Assembly: GCF_016865255.1 (NCBI RefSeq)
Contig: NZ_CP033381.1
Coordinates: 1-64,000 of the forward strand
Reading direction: 5' to 3'
Source: Methylomonas sp. LW13
Lineage (GTDB): Bacteria > Pseudomonadota > Gammaproteobacteria > Methylococcales > Methylomonadaceae
DNA: 64,000 nucleotides
Shown: positions 29,714 to 37,086 of the stretch, piece by piece
How the letters are laid out: every line of letters starts with the position of its first letter
Numbering within the stretch: position 1 is the stretch's first letter
Made by a program: the position numbers and the translations under genes
The notes under the pieces: generated by a model
Database searches by the model: none
What the model saw: only the letters and a program-made list of their open reading frames with translations
Told to the model about the DNA's origin: nothing

Positions 29714-30082
29714 ATGAAGCTTTACAAGGCGATTATTATGATAATACTGGTTTGCTTTGCAAACGGCTCATATTCTGGTGGATTATTCGGTAACGATGGC
29801 TTTTTCCAAAAACAGATAATAGATCCCTTTCGTGGCAAAGATCGTTCTCCGTCACCACCACCTGGCTCTGTTGTTATTAATCCAGGAAACCAATACGTTC
29901 CGAGTGTCTCAGAACCCCCAAATAATTTGCCAAACACGCAGCCTATAACTCAAATGCCCCAGTACAGTAGTAGATGCCAAACAAATATTGGTAGTTGCAT
30001 TTTAAACTCAGTTGGTCCTGTTGGAAGTAGCTGTTGGTGTAATGCGGGTTACAATCAAATAAATGGAGTTCTTTTACCATGA
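29714..30082 (+). CDS. Small secreted Pro- and Cys-rich protein
   Basis: A 122-residue protein with a signal peptide (MKLYKAIIMIILVCFANGSY) and a Pro/Ser/Asn-rich middle followed by four Cys in RCQTNIGSCILNSVG and SSCWCNAGYNQ. ATG 29714 is chosen over an in-frame ATG at 29681 because it starts the signal peptide. Its stop overlaps the next gene by four bases (ATGA). Unknown family; the AT-rich DNA differs from the neighbouring cargo, pointing to a separate acquisition. Confidence 0.6.
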   Translation: MKLYKAIIMIILVCFANGSYSGGLFGNDGFFQKQIIDPFRGKDRSPSPPPGSVVINPGNQYVPSVSEPPNNLPNTQPITQMPQYSSRCQTNIGSCILNSVGPVGSSCWCNAGYNQINGVLLP

Positions 30083-30732
30083 ATGTAGATACCGCAATAT
30101 CATTGTCGAAAAAAACAAGCGCCTTTTTTTGTGTGGCGCTTATACTTTTATTCGTGTTCGATATTGCATCTGCGGCATCTGGTAAACCCTCAAACGATAC
30201 CGTCAAAACCGAAAAAATCACATTAACAGGAGGAGGAGGGTTCGAATCTATTCAACAAAACCATCAGATTGAAAGCTCACTTCGTGAGCAAATAGTCGAA
30301 ATGAGTAACACTATAAAACGATTAAATTCTGAAGAGGATAAAGCACGTATCCAAGCCCAGATAAAATATTACGAATATCTTAATAAAAAGGCTGAAATTA
30401 ACTTATCTCAATATAGGTGGCAACAAACAGCCTCTAATTATCTACTTTTTCTCGTTATGGTAGTGGTTTTATCTGGTATTTTCTTCTCTGGCTATCAAAT
30501 ATGGAAGTCGTCAAGCATTAAGGATATTTCGTCTGATTCCACAATAGAGCTTTCAATACAAAAAATAAAGGTAACTTCCTCAGTTGTAGGGGTTATTGTT
30601 TTAGCGATATCTATTGTTTTTCTGTATTTCTTTTTGATTGAGGTATATAGAATTAAAGTTGTCGATATGTCTAAATCTGAGATGGAAAGCTATTATACGG
30701 ACAAAAAACAAGCTGTTACTGAGTCACGCTAA
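30079..30732 (+). CDS. Membrane protein with coiled coil, partner of the secreted protein
   Basis: A 217-residue protein: an N-terminal hydrophobic segment ending in a probable signal cleavage region (ALILLFVFDIASAAS), a polar helical stretch (about residues 55-110, likely coiled coil) and two membrane helices (NYLLFLVMVVVLSGIFFSGY; VGVIVLAISIVFLYFFLI). It overlaps the preceding gene by four bases, so both are probably made together and may act together in the envelope. No family recognised. It ends about 100 bp before the transposon's distal repeats. Confidence 0.6.
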   Translation: MNVDTAISLSKKTSAFFCVALILLFVFDIASAASGKPSNDTVKTEKITLTGGGGFESIQQNHQIESSLREQIVEMSNTIKRLNSEEDKARIQAQIKYYEYLNKKAEINLSQYRWQQTASNYLLFLVMVVVLSGIFFSGYQIWKSSSIKDISSDSTIELSIQKIKVTSSVVGVIVLAISIVFLYFFLIEVYRIKVVDMSKSEMESYYTDKKQAVTESR

Positions 30733-30836
30733 CAAGGCAAATCAAAATGAATGTTCGCTGCCCTACGTGCCGCTTATTAGCGTTGTTAACGGCAGCTTTT
30801 GGCCGAACTTGCTTTATCAGAAGATGGGTTCGAAGT

Positions 30837-30969
30837 TTTTCAATATTAGTGGCACAAAATCTGGAATATTTCATTATTTGTGTCAAATGTGGGTTTTGTG
30901 TGTGACACAAATAATGAAATATCTTTTTAAAATCAACGGACCATTTTTCACTAATTATGTCACCCGACA
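30837..30969 (-). repeat. gyrB-distal transposon end with four spaced TnsB-type sites
   Basis: Reading inwards from 30969, the end begins TGTCGGGTG. Four copies of the same motif as at the other end are seen: 30945-30963 (minus), 30902-30920 (plus), 30868-30886 (minus) and 30837-30855 (minus). Spacing is wide and one copy is inverted, creating a perfect 19-bp inverted repeat, 30867-30885 against 30903-30921, with a 17-bp loop. Widely spaced sites match the left-end design of Tn7; the inverted copy is unusual. Confidence 0.8.
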
Positions 30970-30974
30970 TAACG
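30970..30974 (+). repeat. Target site duplication, right copy (TAACG)
   Basis: Identical to 6222-6226 and directly adjacent to the CACCCGACA terminus. The next base starts the GTG codon of the MntA-like gene, so in the uninterrupted ancestor gyrB TAA and this GTG were two bases apart. Confidence 0.92.
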
Positions 30975-31265
30975 GTGAAACCGTCGGAAGCATTAGATTC
31001 AAAACGCATGGCGATACGCCAAATTGTGGATCGTTACAGAGTGACCAATCCGCGCGTATTTGGATCGGTGCTTTACGGTACAGACTGCGACGGCAGCGAC
31101 CTGGACTTGCTGGTAGATACGTTGCCCGGTGCCACACTATTTGATCTTGGCGGACTACAACTTGAACTGGAAGATTTACTGGCAGTTCCGGTTGATCTTC
31201 TGACTCCCGGCGATCTGCCCGCCAAATTCCGCGAACAAATATTGGCCGAAGCCCAACCTGTATGA
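30975..31265 (+). CDS. mntA: MntA-like nucleotidyltransferase (antitoxin)
   Basis: A 96-residue minimal nucleotidyltransferase with the GS-x-DxD active site (RVFGSVLYGTDCDGSDLDLL). In MntA-HepT pairs this enzyme neutralises the HEPN toxin HepT by adding AMP to it. I choose GTG 30975, which gives the family-like N-terminus MKPSEALDSKR; an ATG at 30957 lies inside the transposon end and was created by the insertion. The stop overlaps the start of the hepT remnant (ATGA), the normal coupling of such pairs. Confidence 0.8.
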   Translation: MKPSEALDSKRMAIRQIVDRYRVTNPRVFGSVLYGTDCDGSDLDLLVDTLPGATLFDLGGLQLELEDLLAVPVDLLTPGDLPAKFREQILAEAQPV

Positions 31266-31363
31266 CAGTCAATCGCCTTGCCGATTATCTGGAACATATG
31301 CGGCAAGCCGCATCCGATGCTTGTGGTTTCATCGAAGGTTTAAGGTTGGAAGAGTCAAATTAG
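31262..31363 (+). pseudogene. Truncated HepT (HEPN toxin) gene
   Basis: The ORF starts in a 4-bp overlap with mntA and reads RLADYLEHMRQAASDACGFI, the typical N-terminus of HepT/DUF86 proteins, but stops after 33 codons (TAG 31361-31363), where a family member should have about 110. The RX4-6H ribonuclease motif is therefore missing. The next gene starts 5 bp later, so the junction near 31350 may mark the edge of an inserted two-gene module. Confidence 0.75.
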
Positions 31364-31367
31364 GATA

Positions 31368-33329
31368 ATGCTGACCTTATTCAATTTGCAATTAGAGGAA
31401 GTTCCTCTACAAGTCGCGAAGCTAGCATTCGAACTCCATTGTCAGGATACCCAAGATCTCGTAATTGAGTTAACAAACCCATCTACCATTTCGCCTCAGA
31501 AGATTGATGAGCTTTTTTACATTGAAGCAAATCAGTTGATATTCAAATCAATAGCAGCGAGAAATCATTGTACAGCTGTACATAGCGTTCATAAATTCAA
31601 TAAAAATGACTCATCAATATCTGCGATACAGATATTTGATGAAGCTCATCAACTATGCGTACGTGAATTTCAAGAGATAGATACGGCTAGCGGGCGATTT
31701 TTGGGTTTAATGACTCAAACTGTGGACGTTCTAATGGCCGCGGTAGAAGCTATCGGTAGTGCAGATTCTAGTAAAGTCTTTCAAATTTTGAGAAGCATTG
31801 GAAATGCTTTGCCATTTCTAAGTAATTTTAGCTTGGAGGGTTTAGTTAAATTAGTAGCTGCGCAGCATTTAAAAACTTCCGGAGATATGGCTGCGGGCAT
31901 GTTTTTCAATCAATTGATTAACTATTTATCCACGGTTCCGGTACGGGCAAAAGCTCTGTATGCAATAGTTCGAGAAAACATTGCTGACGAAAACATGACT
32001 TTGTATTGTTCTGCCCTGATTGCTTTGGCAAAGGCAGAGCACGGCCTTGAAGCCGTTAAGCTTGCGTTGAATGATGTAAATTCCGATTGCATCAACCTTT
32101 CAGTAAGTGCTTTGCGGGCATTGGGGGGTATAAGTAATGAATGGGATACAGAACCGGGTTTAAAGAACGACATTCAGAAAACCATAAAAACGTTGGTTCA
32201 TCACCCGGATTCGAGGATTAGTAGTCAGGCTATAAATACTTTATCCAATGCGGCAGCCGGTCAGCATGAGCTAATTCCAGAGCTATTAGCTTATGCTAAA
32301 CCTGATAATCATTCAGCGATACAAGTGCTTAGTAGCTTTGTTTTTATGAATCTTGCGACCGTCAAAGAGCAACCGAATCTGGCACAGTTATTATTAGCAT
32401 TAACTAATTTACAAGTTGGCTATACACATCATTTTGACAGTGTGCTTGCGCGATTGATTAAAAATGGTACTCATGATCAATTGGTGTATGACTGTTTATC
32501 TACTTGGATACTTAAAAATTGTGATAGCAGAGGTGCAGACGAAAAGGTGAGCACTTGTTTTAACCAAAGCCTGATGCAATTGATAAACAAACCTTTGTTG
32601 TCGGAATTAATTACACGTTGGCTAATTTCTGATGAACTGGCTTTGGGTGCGGCTTTTGGTGATGTTATTAGTTATCTATGGAGTCATGGATTCGTGCAAC
32701 CCGCTTTTTCGAAAGACGTTCTAGATACTTTAGAAAATGAAGACTTTAAATACCTTGCTCGGCGTTTACTCGGCTGGACATTTTTTGAAGAGCCTTTGCT
32801 TTCACTGACGTTTTCATTACTAGAGACAAAAGATGCGCAACGGAGAACCTTTGGCTGGGTACATGCGTTGCTAGCGAACGATGTAGGACGAAATTATCCT
32901 CTTGCCACACAGGAAGCCATTCGAGAAAAACTGAGCAGCGCTGGACCCGAAGTAGAAAAATTATTACAAGCAACGCAAGCAGAACTGCTTGCGCGTGCTG
33001 ATACGATCAAGCAATTGCCTATTAGAAAAGAACTGTATCCACCGATGCCCGTTCGTATAAGGCATGCCATTGCACTTAAAAAAGAAAAGGAGGAACGCGA
33101 GGCAAGAGAAAAGGCTAGCGAACAATCCATATTTCAACAAATCTGCACAAGAATATGGACAAAGGGAGGGACGGGGAGTTTTTCCATTTTTCAGGGCAAA
33201 GTTAGCGAGGTCAATCGCTATGCTACCCACTCAATTTTTGTCACGTTGCCAGCACAATCTGTTATTGATCCACTTAATGACGAAATCACACGAATAAGCT
33301 TTAGGCTTGCCAAGCGTGGTGATGAATGA
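31368..33329 (+). CDS. Large helical-repeat protein, first gene of a coupled two-gene module
   Basis: A 653-residue protein without a recognised catalytic motif. From about residue 130 to 540 the sequence is a run of amphipathic helices in HEAT/ARM style (for example LSVSALRALGGISNEW, ISSQAINTLSNAAAGQHELI). The C-terminal 100 residues hold a charged helix (ALKKEKEEREAREKASEQ) and a final beta-rich block. It overlaps the next gene by 4 bp (ATGA), so the two proteins are made together. Such a scaffold or sensor next to a nuclease-like partner suggests a defence function; this is inference. Confidence 0.65.
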   Translation: MLTLFNLQLEEVPLQVAKLAFELHCQDTQDLVIELTNPSTISPQKIDELFYIEANQLIFKSIAARNHCTAVHSVHKFNKNDSSISAIQIFDEAHQLCVREFQEIDTASGRFLGLMTQTVDVLMAAVEAIGSADSSKVFQILRSIGNALPFLSNFSLEGLVKLVAAQHLKTSGDMAAGMFFNQLINYLSTVPVRAKALYAIVRENIADENMTLYCSALIALAKAEHGLEAVKLALNDVNSDCINLSVSALRALGGISNEWDTEPGLKNDIQKTIKTLVHHPDSRISSQAINTLSNAAAGQHELIPELLAYAKPDNHSAIQVLSSFVFMNLATVKEQPNLAQLLLALTNLQVGYTHHFDSVLARLIKNGTHDQLVYDCLSTWILKNCDSRGADEKVSTCFNQSLMQLINKPLLSELITRWLISDELALGAAFGDVISYLWSHGFVQPAFSKDVLDTLENEDFKYLARRLLGWTFFEEPLLSLTFSLLETKDAQRRTFGWVHALLANDVGRNYPLATQEAIREKLSSAGPEVEKLLQATQAELLARADTIKQLPIRKELYPPMPVRIRHAIALKKEKEEREAREKASEQSIFQQICTRIWTKGGTGSFSIFQGKVSEVNRYATHSIFVTLPAQSVIDPLNDEITRISFRLAKRGDE

Positions 33330-35035
33330 AGCTCGTCATCTCTGAATATTTGCGCACTCTCAAAGAGCGGGATGAGCTTGATCGTCTATTACCGGACTTG
33401 TTGCTGGAAATGGGGTATGTTCCTGTCGCGCGTCCGCAAACGGGTAATCGACAATACGGAGTGGACATCGCAGCCCGAGGTAAAAATGCAGACACAGGAA
33501 TTGATGAGTTACTGCTTTTAGTGGTTAAACAAGGGGACATTAGCCGAAGCGAATGGGATAGCGGCAATCAAGCGGTACGCCAAAGTATCAACGAGATATT
33601 TGATGTTTATTTAAGATCGCATCTCGAACCTCAAGATAAAGATCGCACTATCCGCATCGTGGTTGTCACCAGCGGAGAGCTAAAACAAAACGTGCTAGCC
33701 AGTTGGAGTGGTTTTGTCAGCGAAAATCAAGATAAAGCAAAAATAGAATTTTGGGGAGCAGATGCCATCGCGGCACTAATAGAAAAACATCTTTTAGACG
33801 AAAATGTTTTTCATGACGAAGACCGCCGCGACTTAAGGCGCGCGCTGGCATTATCCGGCGATAGCGAATACGACAGACAAGATTTGCATCGGTTGTTTTT
33901 ACGTGCCTTGGATTTGAAAGACAACGGAGAGTTGCTCGATAAACCAAAGACAGGTAAATCCTTTTTGAAAGCCTTGCGAATCGTCAATTTATCCGCCCAG
34001 GCATTTGCACATTGGACGCTACGCGATGATGGAGATACTCGCCAAGGTCTTTTCGCCGTAGAACGAGCCTTGCTTTGGTCGTGGCATCGTATTCAACTCG
34101 CCGATGAGAAAAGCAGAAAAGACGCTATCGCAGGAGCTTTCGGTGCGATGTGGTGGGGTTATTACCGTTTTGCGGCGCAATACTTCGCTAGGATTCAGCC
34201 GTATTGTTTCTTGGAAAATAGTTTGACTCGATTTGCTTCTAATGGTGTGGAATCGTCCCTGATCGCCTTTGAACAAATTGGAATCTTGGCAAGCATCGCT
34301 TTGTTTTTAGGTTTCCATCCATTCGCCACAGAGGAAGAGAAAAATTCTTGGTCTAGTTATGCTGGTGTGGTGATTGATGCACTGGAGGAGTTGTTAAAAA
34401 ATAATGGCGTTAGCGGTTCACCCTGTCTTGACCGGCATAGCCAAGACATCACCTTGGCTCTTTTCGCTTTATTAGGGATGGGGCGAAGAGAGGTTGCCAA
34501 TGAATGGTTAAGAAAACTGTTCCGCAACGTAGATTTCGCCTATAAAACTAAGAAATTTGTTCCTATTGCTACGGATTCCTTGGATGATTTGGTGGAGGAA
34601 GGTGGCTGGTTAGGAGGGCAAGCTACTGATCGTATGATGGAAATATCTTGGACGCTGGCAACTATTGCCGGCTGGAGTGTCATTCTTGGTATGGATGATC
34701 TTTATGAGGTGTTAGCGAAAAATGCTAAAGATGCATACCCTAATGTATGTATTCAAATATGGCATCCTGAAAAAGATCTGTATCAACATCTCTATTTCGA
34801 GACGGCTCATTTCGACTCAGGTGCGACTGAAGCGCCAATTCATTTGCCACCAACAGCAGCAGAATATAGAAAACAGATGAATATGATTCGGGAATCTGAT
34901 TTTGGAAAAATTCTCATTGACTCACCGGCAGCCAAGGCAGAACTTATTGGGCTAGATTTCATTGCTTATCGTCACTTTCAAACACCGGTTCCACCTTCAG
35001 TTTGGTATTCGCCTCTGAACAATGTTATTGTTTAA
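33326..35035 (+). CDS. Restriction-endonuclease-like protein, second gene of the module
   Basis: A 569-residue protein. The first ~100 residues look like a PD-(D/E)XK nuclease domain of the Mrr type: LLLEMGYVPVARPQTGNRQY then GVDIAARG (Asp47), and LLLLVVKQGDISRSEWDSG (Lys68), although the usual acidic or Gln residue two before the Lys is Val, with Glu61 as possible substitute. A Rossmann-like stretch follows (RIVVVTSGELKQNV; FWGADAIAALIEKHLL), then ~380 mainly helical residues with many aromatics. Translationally coupled to the helical-repeat gene. No methyltransferase is nearby, so it is not a classical restriction-modification pair. Confidence 0.65.
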   Translation: MKLVISEYLRTLKERDELDRLLPDLLLEMGYVPVARPQTGNRQYGVDIAARGKNADTGIDELLLLVVKQGDISRSEWDSGNQAVRQSINEIFDVYLRSHLEPQDKDRTIRIVVVTSGELKQNVLASWSGFVSENQDKAKIEFWGADAIAALIEKHLLDENVFHDEDRRDLRRALALSGDSEYDRQDLHRLFLRALDLKDNGELLDKPKTGKSFLKALRIVNLSAQAFAHWTLRDDGDTRQGLFAVERALLWSWHRIQLADEKSRKDAIAGAFGAMWWGYYRFAAQYFARIQPYCFLENSLTRFASNGVESSLIAFEQIGILASIALFLGFHPFATEEEKNSWSSYAGVVIDALEELLKNNGVSGSPCLDRHSQDITLALFALLGMGRREVANEWLRKLFRNVDFAYKTKKFVPIATDSLDDLVEEGGWLGGQATDRMMEISWTLATIAGWSVILGMDDLYEVLAKNAKDAYPNVCIQIWHPEKDLYQHLYFETAHFDSGATEAPIHLPPTAAEYRKQMNMIRESDFGKILIDSPAAKAELIGLDFIAYRHFQTPVPPSVWYSPLNNVIV

Positions 35036-35088
35036 GTTACAAGGCAATTTACATAAGTGAATTTCAAGGTTTTCTATCGATATTTTCA

Positions 35089-35403
35089 CGTATAGAGATA
35101 CTTCGAACGCACTCCCTTCAGCCCCGACCGCATATAACCCCAACCCGTTGGCATATAAAAATCTCTCGGCCGCATTCCCAAGAAGTCCGGCGGTACCTTC
35201 GTGCTTCTCGGCTGCAACTTCGAGCCTGGTGGGGGTGCCTTCCGGATTTGCGCAGGTGCGTTCCAGACATTGGGATATGCCTTCCGGGGATTTTTATATG
35301 CCGCCGGGACTGTTTGGAATGCGTTCGCGGTGGTCGGCAACCCGCACGGGTGCTTCGGAAGTCACTACAAAGTAAATGGCTACGCCTTCGGGTAATTTTA
35401 AAA
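35089..35403. repeat. Degenerate 21-bp tandem repeat, about 15 units
   Basis: Aligned in steps of 21 bp, units starting at 35236, 35257, 35278, 35299 and 35320 begin TGCCTTCCGG, TGCGTTCCAG, TGCCTTCCGG, TGCCGCCGGG and TGCGTTCGCG. The same phase can be followed back to about 35089 and forward to 35403 with growing divergence. The period is seven codons, and one frame reads CLPDLRR, CVPDIGI, CLPGIFI, CRRDCLE. No start, ribosome site or clean frame supports a protein, so I treat it as a decayed repeat array. Confidence 0.65.
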
Positions 35404-35578
35404 TCCAAACGCGCGACATTTAGCCGCACTTGTGTAAGTTGATAGCTTATCTATACTCTTGGGCAACATAGTTTTAACGCTAGTTATTCCCTTCGATTTA
35501 TTCCAATACTTCCGCCGGCGATTCGGCTTGTTGGCCGTTGTCTGGCGTGCTTATCGTTTATTTATAAGGAGCACACTG

Positions 35579-36199
35579 ATGGCTAAATCAGATTATTTCC
35601 CCCGCCCGGATGGCGAGTTATTGATATGGCATGACCGGTTTATCCTCAATCTTGCTGCTTTGAAAAGCCAGTTGGGTTTATCCGACGAGGACATTGCTGC
35701 CTGCAATACCGAGAACCAAGAACTGCATGGCAAAGTGTCGGCCGCCAATATTGCCGCTGCGGCCGCGCATCATGCGACCGCCGATAAGCAGGCTTATCGC
35801 GGCCAATTCGAGAATAAGGTGAGGGCATTGGCGCGGCGCATCAAGGCTCACCCCGGTTATACGGAGGCATTGGGTAGTCTGTTGGGTATCGTCGGTGCGG
35901 AAATCAATACGGATTTAACCGATGCCAAGCCGGTGCTGAAGGCTGCCGATCAGACCGGCGGTAATGTGTTACTGAGTTTTCAAAAATTCAAAAGCGACGG
36001 CATCAATATCTATTCCCAGCGCGAGAACGAAAGCGAATTTGTGTTTCTGGCCCGCGACACCCAAACCCGCTATGTCGATAACCGGCCGCTATTGGTTGCC
36101 GGCAAGCCTGAGCTGCGCCGTTATACGGCGGTTTATGTGGTGAAAGATATGGAAGTGGGCCAATACAGTGACGAATTGGTGGTGAGTTGTGCGCCGTAA
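35579..36199 (+). CDS. Hypothetical protein (PRPDGE N-terminus)
   Basis: A 206-residue protein starting at ATG 35579 with AAGGAG seven bases upstream; an earlier in-frame ATG at 35459 lacks support. The N-terminus YFPRPDGELLIWHDRF and the middle PGYTEALGSLLGIVGAEI resemble a family of cytoplasmic hypothetical proteins that I cannot name. The C-terminal ~100 residues look like a beta-rich, fibronectin-III-like domain (VLLSFQKFKSDGINIYSQRE; ELRRYTAVYVVKD). It lies directly after the 21-bp repeat array. Confidence 0.65.
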   Translation: MAKSDYFPRPDGELLIWHDRFILNLAALKSQLGLSDEDIAACNTENQELHGKVSAANIAAAAAHHATADKQAYRGQFENKVRALARRIKAHPGYTEALGSLLGIVGAEINTDLTDAKPVLKAADQTGGNVLLSFQKFKSDGINIYSQRENESEFVFLARDTQTRYVDNRPLLVAGKPELRRYTAVYVVKDMEVGQYSDELVVSCAP

Positions 36200-36336
36200 G
36201 TGTGCTTCGATTCCAAGTGTGTTCGATTTTAGGGGATGCGTGATTCAGCCTTCGCTGGTTTCCCCGGTTTAGACACCTCATATTCGACAACGTCTATCTT
36301 TGTCCTTATTAACCAGACTGTTAAATTCCCTGGCTC

Positions 36337-36364
36337 CGTCATTCCCGCCTAAGCGGGAGCGACG
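36337..36364. repeat. REP-like palindrome
   Basis: CGTCATTCCCGC, loop CTAA, then GCGGGAGCGACG form an imperfect hairpin. Sequences of the form CGTCATTCCCGC...GCGGGAA are common dispersed repeats in proteobacteria. It lies between two convergent genes and could also act in transcript termination. Confidence 0.5.
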
Positions 36365-36495
36365 ATATTTGAGGGCTGGGTTAATAACTTGAGACTTATT
36401 ACCCTTAAATATTCGTCATTTCCGCGTATTTGCAGATCCGGAACCAGCAAAACGGGGAGGCAACCAAGGGAGAATAATCGCTGGATTATGTAGTC

Positions 36496-36897
36496 TTAAA
36501 CCAGCTGCTGGCCGAGTACCAATATATCGATAATCGGGCAATCCGGTTTATTGTCCCCGCTACAGGTCTGAGCCAACCGGGCCAGAATGTCGCGCATTTC
36601 GGTTAATTCGGCAATGCGTCGATTCAAATCTTCGACATGGGATTGGGCCAGCGCTTTGACATCGGCACTGACTCTTACCGGGTCTTGCCACAGCGAAACC
36701 AGATCGCGGATTTGCTCCAGCGAAAACCCTAGCCCCCTAGCTCGTTTGATCATCCGCAACACTTGCAAATCGGTGTCGTTGTAGGTCCGGTAGCCCGATG
36801 CGGTGCGCACGCTTTTTCTGATCAGTCCGATACCTTCGTAGTGCCGAATCATTTTCGCGGATACGCCGGTCATTTTCGCAGCTTGGCTGATATTCAT
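36496..36897 (-). CDS. cueR: CueR-type MerR-family copper-responsive regulator
   Basis: A 133-residue MerR-family activator. The N-terminal winged helix (NISQAAKMTGVSAKMIRHYE) is followed by the dimerisation helix and the metal loop with Cys112 and Cys120 in CSGDNKPDCPII, the same positions and spacing as E. coli CueR, which senses Cu(I), Ag(I) and Au(I). No copper ATPase or oxidase is adjacent. Upstream in the same orientation is a broken methyltransferase gene whose promoter has the MerR-type 19-bp spacer, a candidate target. Confidence 0.9.
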   Translation of the reverse strand: MNISQAAKMTGVSAKMIRHYEGIGLIRKSVRTASGYRTYNDTDLQVLRMIKRARGLGFSLEQIRDLVSLWQDPVRVSADVKALAQSHVEDLNRRIAELTEMRDILARLAQTCSGDNKPDCPIIDILVLGQQLV

Positions 36898-36928
36898 CGC
36901 TCACTCTCCAATAGGGGGACTCGGCGTT

Positions 36929-36952
36929 GCGGGCGGCCAGTTCGCCGCCCGC
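36929..36952 (-). terminator. Strong hairpin between the methyltransferase and cueR genes
   Basis: GCGGGCGGC (36929-36937) and GCCGCCCGC (36944-36952) are perfect 9-bp complements around the loop CAGTTC. It lies 32 bp before the cueR start. There is no adjacent T-run, so termination strength is uncertain; it would separate cueR from upstream transcription. Confidence 0.45.
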
Positions 36953-37086
36953 TAGCGGGTTCGGTTAATGCCTGATGGATTGCAATAAGCCGGCGAGTTA
37001 CCGCGATGGGACGGTCAAGCGATTTTTTTGCTTTTTTAGTCCCTGGTATTTTTTGAAAAAATCGCTCATGAAAAAAACGCAAGGCT

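Larger units (their letters stand above)
6227..30969 (+). mobile_element. Tn7-like transposon inserted at the 3' end of gyrB
   Basis: The element is 24,743 bp long. Both ends start TGTCGGGTG when read inwards and agree at 23 of the first 25 bases. A perfect 5-bp duplication (TAACG) flanks it. Inside are a TnsA-type endonuclease, a DDE transposase (TnsB), an AAA+ regulator (TnsC) and two TniQ/TnsD-family proteins in that order, all transcribed away from gyrB, as in Tn7 relative to glmS. The gyrB-side end has closely packed repeats (like Tn7R) and the far end has spaced repeats (like Tn7L). Cargo sits both before and after the transposition core. The gene order resembles Tn6022-type elements (tniCABDE), but the attachment gene here is gyrB. 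Confidence 0.93.

Noticed and set aside
6227-30969. A CRISPR-associated (CAST-type) version of the element
   Set aside because: No cas genes, repeat-spacer array or guide-like sequence is visible; target choice must rest on TniQ/TnsD proteins. No tnsE is seen either.
35089-35403. Regular repeats that might be a CRISPR array
   Set aside because: The 21-bp units follow each other without spacers and are diverged from one another; there are no cas genes in the window.
35002-35442. A 146-codon reading frame with CLPDLRR-type heptads
   Set aside because: It has no ribosome site and owes its open frame to the 21-bp repeat; other frames through the array are equally open.
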